A stretch of 64,000 bases of DNA from Chitinivibrionales bacterium (GTDB lineage: Bacteria > Fibrobacterota > Chitinivibrionia > Chitinivibrionales > FEN-1185), in assembly GCA_035516255.1 (NCBI GenBank), contig DATJAL010000007.1, forward strand, positions 26,827 through 90,826, given 5' to 3'. The notes under the pieces were generated by a model. It was given only the letters and a program-made list of their open reading frames with translations, was not told where the DNA came from and searched no databases. Below are positions 56,301 through 62,915 of this stretch, one piece after another. How positions within the stretch are numbered: position 1 is the stretch's first letter; each line of letters starts with the position of its first letter. The position numbers and the translations under genes are program-made.

Positions 56301-56758
56301 GTTGCAATCGATATCTCCCGTCCCGTGTCGAGCCTGATGATCCTGTTGAAAATCTCCCTGGGCGGCGGCACCTTCTGAAACAGCGCCGCGTGCGGCGCCA
56401 CGTACACCGCCTTTTTGCCGTTTAACAAATCGGAGAGCACCCGGATCCTGCTCTCCACCACGGGCCCGAACGGCGATTTCATATTGTACGGAACTGCATC
56501 GCGCGACGGAAAAAGAGCTACGGAATCCTCGCCGAGCAACGACGCGCATTCGGAAGCGAGCACCTCGGTCCGCTTGCTGTTCTCCACGCACACGAGAACG
56601 GACTTGCCCGACATGGCAAACATGCTGGAAACGAGAAACGCGTCGCTCGAGCCCGCGCAGCCGGTGAACAGGGCCGACTCGGGCCTGCGGCCGAGCCATT
56701 CGGCGATGCCGGGGAAGGTGCCGCGGGAGAGGAGTTTGGAAAGGGGGTCTATGGGCAT
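53330..56758 (-). CDS. mfd: transcription-repair coupling factor Mfd
   Basis: A 1142-residue SF2 translocase that removes stalled RNA polymerase and recruits nucleotide excision repair. The N-terminal UvrB-homology part is about 1-400, the RNA-polymerase-binding domain has the typical DYVVHIDHGIGKFVGIEH start, and the motor has Walker A in GDVGFGKTEVAMRA, DEEQRFGVRHKE and TATPIPRTLHMSL. A RecG-like second lobe (VHNRIQTLG, VSTVIIENGLDIPNVNT, RGRVGRS) and the C-terminal TRCF domain (IPLEAYIPTDYIEDGGARIAVYQ) complete it. It heads the minus-strand operon, with an extended -10 promoter immediately upstream. Confidence 0.95.
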   Translation of the reverse strand: MPIDPLSKLLSRGTFPGIAEWLGRRPESALFTGCAGSSDAFLVSSMFAMSGKSVLVCVENSKRTEVLASECASLLGEDSVALFPSRDAVPYNMKSPFGPVVESRIRVLSDLLNGKKAVYVAPHAALFQKVPPPREIFNRIIRLDTGREISIATLSAWLTDNGFRRETVVSDLGTFCVRGGIVDIYPFISDGPVRLEFFGDVIESIREFDVFSQKTTQVRQSVEIFPMKEYCITGGQIETGLAALGKFATDKHGDEGGFSKLSHQWKTLLDHDGIEWFFHWFSLPEATLFDYLPGDAVFVWDDLLPPGRRFDECVQNYSRHLERVPAAFRPYVSPPEKLLIAKQEITDAIGLFARVFVGTAEGSDAAWTHACAMAEQPAFPQAMEPLIADLNAHNAAGDETVIVCGNQGYAERLLELIGQQCPFVKVCTGFLSRGFVDKTNRRLYYTDLQIFNRQPTRQIVHKKERQGAALPSYDALSPGDYVVHIDHGIGKFVGIEHIVAGGAGRDCMVIAYHENARLSVPVEDFHKVQKYIGKESVVPALSKLGTAAWERLKARTKESLREMAQELIELYAKRQYYEGIQFSKDTMWQKEFEDAFVYEETPDQARAIAEVKADMESKKPMDRLVCGDVGFGKTEVAMRAAFKAVMDGYQVAVLAPTTILAAQHFATFRERMADFPVRIAMLSRFLSAKEQREVVAKVKDGVVDVLIGTHRLLSKDLLFKNLGLLVVDEEQRFGVRHKERLKQYRYKVDVLSMTATPIPRTLHMSLIGARDLSIINTPPRNRLPIETHVMEYHDEIVKTAIENEIERGGQVYAVHNRIQTLGGVCDRIEALVPRARVVCAHGQMHERELERIMKEFIAGRYDVLVSTVIIENGLDIPNVNTIIVNRADTMGLSQLYQLRGRVGRSSEQAFAYFLAPSFKEAREISLRRLRVLEQYTDLGSGFQIAMRDLEIRGAGNILGVRQHGFIAAVGFELYCRLLEETVKELRGEAKPAEKEKELVLDIPLEAYIPTDYIEDGGARIAVYQELSASKSAADVDEVERAIADRFGPMPESVLSLLLLMKIKVLGRVAGCSKVSIAQDGILGMFFEGEAAAVRDAIGRVFSKSKRRFEIVNGEPVQLRTALSARTVREQALEARDVLAPLA

Positions 56759-56778
56759 GGGTGATTCCGATTTAGCAA

Positions 56779-56787
56779 ATTATACCA
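56779..56787 (-). promoter_or_regulatory. extended -10 promoter of mfd
   Basis: TGGTATAAT on the minus strand (56787-56779) lies 21 bases ahead of the mfd start, giving a short leader. A matching TGGTATAAT precedes the SLBB export gene at 48402-48410. The 56759-56969 gap holds nothing else recognised. Confidence 0.5.
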
Positions 56788-56969
56788 GGAAAATACCTAA
56801 AGGGATAGATACCTGTGTGGGAAACCCGGTAGTCAATAAGCAAAAATAATTCTTGGAAGATTGATGACGCGGTTGATAGAAGCGTTGAAGAGTTGCCACA
56901 AGAAAAGTGGCTATTTTCAAGCACCCTTCTCCTGCTTAAGGTTATAAAATGGCTTGAACTCGGGTTGCC

Positions 56970-57197
56970 TTGTCGCCGTATGCAAGCGGCGTTCTGAAAA
57001 TTTACGTTGACGGCATGCTTGATGATTCAACCGCTTCCCTCGCTCCTTTGGAAACACAATTCGGATCTTCAGCGTCTTTGCAAATAGGATATTGTCCCGC
57101 TGGCAGCAGATTCATCGGCAAACTGGATGACATTCGAATCTACAACAGGGTCCTGTCGGACGCCGAAATAGCGGGTGTCCATTCGTTATCAAATTGA
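56970..57197 (+). pseudogene. remnant of a LamG/concanavalin-A-like domain gene
   Basis: A 75-codon open stretch without an ATG start (only TTG) that reads LKIYVDGMLDDSTA ... SLQIGYCPAGSRFIGKLDDIRIYNRVLSDAEIAG. This is the C-terminal half of a LamG/laminin-G-like glycan-binding domain and nothing more. The N-terminal strands and any signal peptide are missing, and no in-frame continuation is found upstream. Best read as the tail of a decayed surface protein. Confidence 0.7.
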
Positions 57198-57591
57198 TTA
57201 GAGAAATTTCCTAACTCCTTCGCTCCGCGGCTTTGTTGGCATAATGAAGAAAAACGGCCCCCGGATAAAGCGCGCCGCATGTGGTCCGGCGCGCCGGCGC
57301 GTTCTAAAATCCCGTCTTTTTTTTACAGGGAATTTGAGACATCTGAACTGGCTGGCAGAAGCAACATCAATCCGGGCACGCTTAATCCTTGATTCCAGCC
57401 GGGCTTAATGTTTACAGGTTTCAAGCAGGAAACTATGAAGAAAGAAATTTGACCTGTCCACACTATTGGCACAGTCGGAACCATTTTCTTCCAGAAAACA
57501 CTTGAGGATTCTCACGGCAGCCTGTGATATCACGGCGGCAGCGTTCAATGATGTTTTTGATGTTTTTAACTTCCATGCGGCGTTACCGCTT
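57198..57591. other. gene-free 394-base region
   Basis: Mixed composition, including a GC-rich palindromic patch (gcgcgccgcatgtggtccgg onwards) and stretches that look like degraded coding sequence without an intact frame. No RNA gene, promoter or protein was recognised. Confidence 0.5.
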
Positions 57592-58188
57592 TCAATGAAT
57601 TTCTACTGAACTTGTATTTTTTCCAACTATGATCCGTGAAACTTTAGAAATCGTGGAACCTCGTCCCAACAGATCAAAATGCGGTATGCATGGAGAGATT
57701 GGAACCGGAATAAAAAATTTAGAAGAACGCTGTATTATTTGCGTTGTTGGTTTTTTATTAATTGTAAAACTCCAAGTTGGAGACCAACCAGACGTCATAA
57801 TCAAAGTAGGATCCATAATTATTACATCGCACACATGCCAATAATAGGTATTTGGCGGAAGAACAACCGTGTCTTGAGTTTTCACCGTTGTCATGACAAA
57901 AAGTGAATTCGTGCTATCTAGAAGACCGATACAATTCGGGATTGTATCATAAAAAGATTGTGTTTTACCGAAAGAAAAGTTTGTGTCTAAAGAGATTTCA
58001 ACCTGGTACATAATGATACCTATACGCGGCACCCAGACAAAATTCCATACAGCAGAATCCATTGTTATGCCATTTGCGGGGCTTATCAAATATGGACTAG
58101 GTAAGACGTTTTGCCCCAGGATTCGCATAGTGAACATCAATAGGATTATTGCCATAATTCTGTAATTTAGCCGTGCTTTAAAGCCCAC
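57592..58188 (-). CDS. exported fibronectin-III-like protein of unknown function
   Basis: A 198-residue protein from a GTG at 58188, set by aaggag 6 bases upstream; an ATG 33 bases inside is the alternative. The leader (MGFKARLNYRIMAIILLMFTMRILGQN) is a signal peptide. The mature part has PYLISPANGITMDSAVWNFVWVP and YQVEISLDTNFSF with YYWHVCDV, a fibronectin-III-like strand pattern common in secreted FCB proteins. The C-terminus (FDLLGRGSTISKVSR onwards) resembles a degenerate T9SS-type sorting tail. AT-rich compared with neighbours. Confidence 0.6.
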   Translation of the reverse strand: MGFKARLNYRIMAIILLMFTMRILGQNVLPSPYLISPANGITMDSAVWNFVWVPRIGIIMYQVEISLDTNFSFGKTQSFYDTIPNCIGLLDSTNSLFVMTTVKTQDTVVLPPNTYYWHVCDVIIMDPTLIMTSGWSPTWSFTINKKPTTQIIQRSSKFFIPVPISPCIPHFDLLGRGSTISKVSRIIVGKNTSSVEIH

Positions 58189-58443
58189 AGCAAGCTCCTT
58201 ATTTTGAGGTACTGATGGATCTGTCTCCCAAATATATGGCAAAAAGCAGAGAGAAGCAATTTTTTTTCACTGCTCCAACAGTCAATTTTTCAACATGCTG
58301 TTGTGTATGCCGTAGTATCTGTAGTGCCCTTTTAACTCCGTTATCAAATACTTTAGTTGCTGTTTTTTTCCGTTTGGGACTTCTACGATTGAACAGGATG
58401 GATCGAGAACCGGTTCAGCCATGGAGAAATATAAAATGGCTGA

Positions 58444-58686
58444 GGTCGCTTAAACATATATCTCGAAATAAAATGTTTTCTGGCGGGAAACATTTTCTTA
58501 GAGAGGCACTCAAATAGTCTGGATGTTGGCCTTTTGCAAGGGTATATATCGAGTGAAGGTGAGATCTATTGGGATAGCGCCAATATCACCACTCTTGGAA
58601 GGGATGCTCCTATGCGAACTTTTTTAGGTATTACCTTAGTATCTGGAAATAGCCTGATTGAGAATGATGTTTCCCATTTGTCTTAG
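58444..58686 (+). pseudogene. possible gene fragment without a start codon
   Basis: An 81-codon open stretch ending at TAG (58684-58686) that reads like protein (LDVGLLQGYISSEGEIYWD, then FLGITLVSGNSLIENDV) but has no plausible start and is preceded by a stop. It may be the 3' remnant of a surface-protein gene, together with the LamG remnant at 56970. Chance cannot be excluded. Confidence 0.25.
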
Positions 58687-58805
58687 AGAAAAAAATGTGT
58701 CATGCCCATTAGTTATGGTATTTAAAGTGTCCGGTTTCGAGTCCGGTATTAAAGCGTGTTTAAGTGTACTAAAGTGCGATTGATAAAAATTCTGAAAGTG
58801 AATTA

Positions 58806-58824
58806 CCCCGCCCATAGGGCGGGG
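58806..58824. repeat. short GC hairpin in the decayed region
   Basis: ccccgccc-ata-gggcgggg is a perfect 8-bp hairpin. Similar hairpins occur at the ends of IS200/IS605-type elements, but no tnpA or tnpB is present, so this is only suggestive. The rest of 58189-58964 is AT-rich and unassigned apart from the fragment and terminator noted. Confidence 0.35.
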
Positions 58825-58910
58825 CTTCTGTAATAAAATGTCAAAACATGAAAATTGTTGGACGCCATTCATCCCCATTTACAGAACGGAGTATTCCGTC
58901 ATTTTCTAAT

Positions 58911-58959
58911 AAAAAAAATGCCCATTTTCCACTGATATTCGAAGGAAAACAGGCATTTT
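58911..58959 (-). terminator. terminator downstream of tRNA-Lys
   Basis: aaaatgcc (58915-58922) pairs with ggcatttt (58952-58959) and ttttcc with ggaaaa, around a 13-base loop, with a 2-base mismatch between the two helices. On the minus strand the stem ends in a run of T residues, just after the tRNA 3' end. Confidence 0.7.
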
Positions 58960-58964
58960 ATTTT

Positions 58965-59036
58965 TGAGCTAGGCGGGATTCGAACCTGCGACTCTCGCCT
59001 TAAAAGGGCGATACTCTACCACTGAGTTACTAGCCC
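58965..59036 (-). tRNA. tRNA-Lys (anticodon UUU)
   Basis: A 72-base cloverleaf on the minus strand: acceptor GGGCTAG/CTAGCTC (one G-T pair), D-arm with AGTGGTA loop, anticodon stem TCGCC/GGCGA with loop CTTTTAA (anticodon TTT), 5-base variable loop and T-loop TTCGAAT. The third pair of the T-stem is A-C rather than Watson-Crick. The discriminator is A; the CCA end is not encoded. A terminator follows. Confidence 0.9.
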
Positions 59037-59071
59037 ATTGCTGATGCCGGCGCAATTTAAAAGTGATATAA

Positions 59072-59099
59072 AATATATCTCCTGCAAGAATTTTTGCAA
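59072..59099 (-). promoter_or_regulatory. candidate promoter for tRNA-Lys
   Basis: On the minus strand TTGCAA (59099-59094) and TATATT (59077-59072) are 16 bases apart, about 35 bases upstream of the tRNA 5' end. Confidence 0.35.
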
Positions 59100-59171
59100 T
59101 GATTGGAGCTTCCAAAATCATTTGAGATGGGCGTTCCCCTCCCCTTCGCCAGGGCTCAGGGTCGGGTCGGC

Positions 59172-59432
59172 CGTACCCCTTCGGGTGCTTCCAAGGGTCG
59201 TCGTCCTTCGGCTCGGGCTGCCCGGCGCGAGGCCGCTTCGCGGTGCGTCCGGGCAGCACCACGCTTTAGCGCGGCCTCCGGTCCTGCCTAACGGGGCGGC
59301 GCGCTTCCAGTTAGTCAATGAGCAGCTGCGGCGCCCATCCAGCACCGAAAATCAATCAGCAATACCAAATTCGCAAACAACCTTCTGCCGATACGACAGA
59401 GGGGGAGACTTTCCCCACCAGATAATTTTGAT
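59172..59432. repeat. dispersed GC-rich intergenic repeat, copy 2, with the conserved tail
   Basis: 59172-59310 shares ordered blocks with 4195-4355 (accccttcgggtgctt at 59175-59190, ccaagggtcgtcg, ggctcgggctgcc, agcgcggcctcc at 59268-59279, cctaacg). The conserved tail follows at 59400-59432 (agggggagactttccccacc then agataatttt). It fills most of the 59037-59444 gap; no gene is seen. Confidence 0.7.
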
Positions 59433-59444
59433 TATTGTTGTTAT

Positions 59445-62400
59445 TTACAAGTACGCCTTCACCTGCATCGACAAAACGTGCAGTCCGGTCGAGTTATAAT
59501 AATTCTTCCCTATCTCCCCATGGTACCTCAGATCAATCGTAAAATGCGAGGCGAAGTCTACGTGACCCGTCGCCTCGATGGTGTGGGTGGTGCCACTGGC
59601 AAAGCCCTGGGCGATGCGGGGGTCCATGATGTTATTAAGGCCGACGGACGAATAGGCGTATGAGACCTCGACCTGGCCCTTGTTGAACACCTGCCACTGC
59701 ACGCCGGGAACGATCCGGTAATACCAGCCGCCATTGGCGGCCGAGTCCTGGAACGCCCAGCCGCCGGCCTCCTTGCAATACAGCGTAAGCGGGTGCAGGG
59801 GATTGAATTTTTCGGTGAGCATAGCGTGCCGGTCGCCGATGTCGTAGCCGCTTTCCTTGTAGGAATCTTTTCTCCACAGCTCCAGCGTGCCGCCCTCGAT
59901 GCCGGCAAACCACGGTTCCTTTGTCCGGTCCAGCCCGAGGCCCCAGTCGATGCCCTGCTCGTAGTAGTCGGTTAATTTTTTAGAAAACGGCTCGGCATAC
60001 AGCTTGCCGTGAAGACCCTTGAGGCTGTCGGGCGCCCATTCGACATTCTGGCGATACGACAGGTCCGAAACCTGCAGGGCCACCGAGTCCCCCAGCTGCT
60101 TGGCCGAGAACAGCGACATATACCCCGGCACCCACGACGCGGCAGGCAGGGGATTTGACATTGACAGATGCTCCTCGCAGGTGAGCGAGCCCATCCACGT
60201 CAGGTCGCGCAGGATGCCCTTCCCCGCTTTCTTGACAGGAGAGAACGACCAGTTAAGCAGGAGGCGCGTCTTGCGCGCCCTGCCCTGCTGGGTGCTGTCG
60301 TACACCTCGCGCTCCTGCAGGTAGTAATCGCCGTTCGCCTTGGGTATGTAGGTGTGGAGCGAATCGCTCCACACGGCGTCGCCGCGGCCGGGCTGCGCGT
60401 AGACCCCCACCTTCTGGTAGGAGGACGCCTTTTCGATGTTGACGCGGTATTCCTGGTGCGAGGTGAAGCCGCTTGACTTCGGCGACACGTCGCTCTGTGC
60501 GGTGACCAGCACGGTCGAGGTCTGCTGTGCGTTGAAAATGTCAAGATCAAGATAGTGGCTCGTGAGGTCCACCTTCCATGACTTGGTGACGGCCTTGGAA
60601 AGCGACTGGTCCCACGAGAAGCTCCGTCCGGTGTCCTGCGCGCTAAGCTCGCTGCCGGTTCCCTTCCGGTAAAGCTGGTACAGCACCGCTTCGCGCAGCA
60701 GCCACGGCGCCCAGGTCACGGTGGCGCCGGCGCCGAGCCGGCCGGAGTTGCCCGTGGCCTGGTCCATGCGCCATTCGTCGCCTGCCGAAAGCTGCCATGC
60801 GGTTCCGAACAGCGGGAACCGCGCGTCAACGTCGTCGCGCCTGGTGTTTTCGCCCCAGAGAAGATGGCGAAACAGGCTTCCCTGGTACTCGAGCGAATAA
60901 TTCCTGAATGCCGTTGCCTGCGCCGCACCGCCGATCCGGTCCGTGTGGAGGATGTTGTCGTGCCGCAACTGGCCGTAGTTGAGCTCGGCCCACGTTCCGG
61001 GCAGGATTGTTCCACCCGCGCTGGCCTGCCAGTTCTGGCGCAGTCCCGTGCGCATGTCGCTGGTCGTGTCGTCCCAGGATTGGCGGCCCTCGTAGGTGCT
61101 CACCACCTCCCGGGTGAAGTTGGGCGTGATGTACTGTTGGCCTGCCGAAAGCCAGAGCGAGCGCTTGTCAAATGATTTTCTCCCCAGCAGCAGGCTGGCA
61201 TTGGATGCGGCTCCTCTATTGTCGTTGTCGTCTTTCGACGAGGCAAGGTTTTTGTCCTGGTCTGTTCCCGCAATGTCAATATCCGCCGAGACCAACTTGT
61301 GCGGCGCGAGAGACACCTTTATCTCGCCGTTTGCCGTGCCCTGCGGAAGCGGGAGCTGCGTGGAATCGGTGGCCGTGCCCAGCCCGGGCCCTACGTATTT
61401 GTAAATAGCGCCCGGTATCTCGGGGTGCGCGTTCTTGGCCGCCGTGTCGACCGCATAGGCGCCGTTTCCCTGTCCCCGCTCCGAAAACCACACCGCGTAA
61501 AACCCGGCGTTCTGGCCCGGCTGCTTGGGATCGTACGGGGTGAACACGTAATGGCTGTCGCTGAGGGTGTACAGCGGCCGCACCTGACTTTCCTGCGCCA
61601 CCTCCTCGGGAGCGATGAGGCGGCCGCTCGGGTGCTGCGGCGGGACGTCGCCCGCCTGCGCTATGAGCGCCATGTCGCTGGGGGAAATGGAATTGTCGAG
61701 GGGACGGTTCTTGTCGTCGCCCTCGTACCAGAACCCGCCGTCCACCTTCACCGACGAATCGGGCAGCGCCCCAGACACGTTCGCGCCCGCCAGCATGCGC
61801 TGGTAATCGAACAGCCGGTACTGGTATTCCACCCGGATGATGTCGTCGTCGCGGATGAGGGTCTTGGGGGTGAAGGTGATGGTGCCGAGATCGTAGTTCA
61901 CCGTGAAATCGGCCTGGTCTCCCTCAGCGGTTTTCTGGCCGTTTACCGTGAGCGAAACCGTGCCGCGGATCGGCATGATGAAGCTCTGTTCGCCCTCGCC
62001 GGTGAGGTAATAGGGTCCCTGCAGCCCCGCCTTGCCCTTGATGGTCTGGATGGTGTACTTGCCGCCGCAGATGGCGCCGAACGCCTTGACGCTGTACCGG
62101 GACGAGGCAATGCCCGCGAATCCCGGTTTGCCGCCAGGCTCGCCGCCCATGTACGCTGCGGAGATGCCGGTGAGCTTTTTCTGGTCGCCGGTGAATATGC
62201 CCGTGAGCACTGGCCAGTAGGCGTACTGGTCTCCCACCACGACCGAATAGTGCGGGTTGTCAAGCGCGACATAGATCCGGTCGAAATCCGAGAGCTCGCG
62301 CGTTCCCTCGATGTTCGTGCCCTGGTCGGTGAGGTGTCCCGACAAAACGGTGTGCGGCGCCAATTCGCCCGACAGGCTCACGTCGAGCGCCTGCTCGAGG

Positions 62401-62915
62401 TTCATGCTGCCCGCGGTGCCCACGCTCACATTGACGCTCTTGTACCCGCTCAGCGTGACGTTCTGCTCCGCGAATTCCTCGGCCTTTGCCCTGAACAGCG
62501 AATCGCGCACGAGCACCACGGTGTCGTGGAGGCCGGCAAAGCGCTTTTCAAAAAGGGAATACAGCCGCGGCATGCCGAAATCGCGGGTGACGCACTGGAC
62601 GCGGAGCGTTACGCCCTTCTGCACCGGCTCGGAAAACAGGAGGGAATTAGATTCGTCAATAAAGGTGAACGAGGGGACGTACAGCGATTCCGCCGGCGCA
62701 CGGCCGGCGCTGTCCTTTACCGATGCGGATTTCAGCGTGACGCGGATCGTCGCCGTGTCGATGAAATATCGTCCCAGCGGATACGGCCCGGGGCCGCCGT
62801 TGCCGACAATGGTGGTGTCGAGGCCGGCGCATAACCCGGCCGACACCGCAAGGCAAAAAACCAATCCTGTCCTGAACGTAGCACTATTCCTTATTTGATT
62901 GGGCCGTCCTGACAA
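59445..62915 (-). CDS. very large predicted outer-membrane beta-barrel protein
   Basis: Roughly 1150 residues. A leader (FRTGLVFCLAVSAGLCAG) is followed by an N-terminal domain, then a region typical of a family of large FCB outer-membrane proteins: MNLEQALDVSLSGELAPHTVLSGHLTDQG, ELSDFDRIYVALDN and YSVVVGDQYAYW, in which a strand-rich unit precedes a long barrel. A GKYTIQTIKG/GPYYLTGEGEQSF segment and IRDDDIIRVEYQYRLFDYQRML come next. The C-terminal 600 residues are alternating strands ending in VLSMQVKAYL, consistent with a barrel. No ATG is available near the true start; TTG at 62915 (basic n-region) or TTG at 62864 are candidates. It overlaps the GT9 gene end. Function unknown. Confidence 0.65.
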   Translation of the reverse strand: MSGRPNQIRNSATFRTGLVFCLAVSAGLCAGLDTTIVGNGGPGPYPLGRYFIDTATIRVTLKSASVKDSAGRAPAESLYVPSFTFIDESNSLLFSEPVQKGVTLRVQCVTRDFGMPRLYSLFEKRFAGLHDTVVLVRDSLFRAKAEEFAEQNVTLSGYKSVNVSVGTAGSMNLEQALDVSLSGELAPHTVLSGHLTDQGTNIEGTRELSDFDRIYVALDNPHYSVVVGDQYAYWPVLTGIFTGDQKKLTGISAAYMGGEPGGKPGFAGIASSRYSVKAFGAICGGKYTIQTIKGKAGLQGPYYLTGEGEQSFIMPIRGTVSLTVNGQKTAEGDQADFTVNYDLGTITFTPKTLIRDDDIIRVEYQYRLFDYQRMLAGANVSGALPDSSVKVDGGFWYEGDDKNRPLDNSISPSDMALIAQAGDVPPQHPSGRLIAPEEVAQESQVRPLYTLSDSHYVFTPYDPKQPGQNAGFYAVWFSERGQGNGAYAVDTAAKNAHPEIPGAIYKYVGPGLGTATDSTQLPLPQGTANGEIKVSLAPHKLVSADIDIAGTDQDKNLASSKDDNDNRGAASNASLLLGRKSFDKRSLWLSAGQQYITPNFTREVVSTYEGRQSWDDTTSDMRTGLRQNWQASAGGTILPGTWAELNYGQLRHDNILHTDRIGGAAQATAFRNYSLEYQGSLFRHLLWGENTRRDDVDARFPLFGTAWQLSAGDEWRMDQATGNSGRLGAGATVTWAPWLLREAVLYQLYRKGTGSELSAQDTGRSFSWDQSLSKAVTKSWKVDLTSHYLDLDIFNAQQTSTVLVTAQSDVSPKSSGFTSHQEYRVNIEKASSYQKVGVYAQPGRGDAVWSDSLHTYIPKANGDYYLQEREVYDSTQQGRARKTRLLLNWSFSPVKKAGKGILRDLTWMGSLTCEEHLSMSNPLPAASWVPGYMSLFSAKQLGDSVALQVSDLSYRQNVEWAPDSLKGLHGKLYAEPFSKKLTDYYEQGIDWGLGLDRTKEPWFAGIEGGTLELWRKDSYKESGYDIGDRHAMLTEKFNPLHPLTLYCKEAGGWAFQDSAANGGWYYRIVPGVQWQVFNKGQVEVSYAYSSVGLNNIMDPRIAQGFASGTTHTIEATGHVDFASHFTIDLRYHGEIGKNYYNSTGLHVLSMQVKAYL

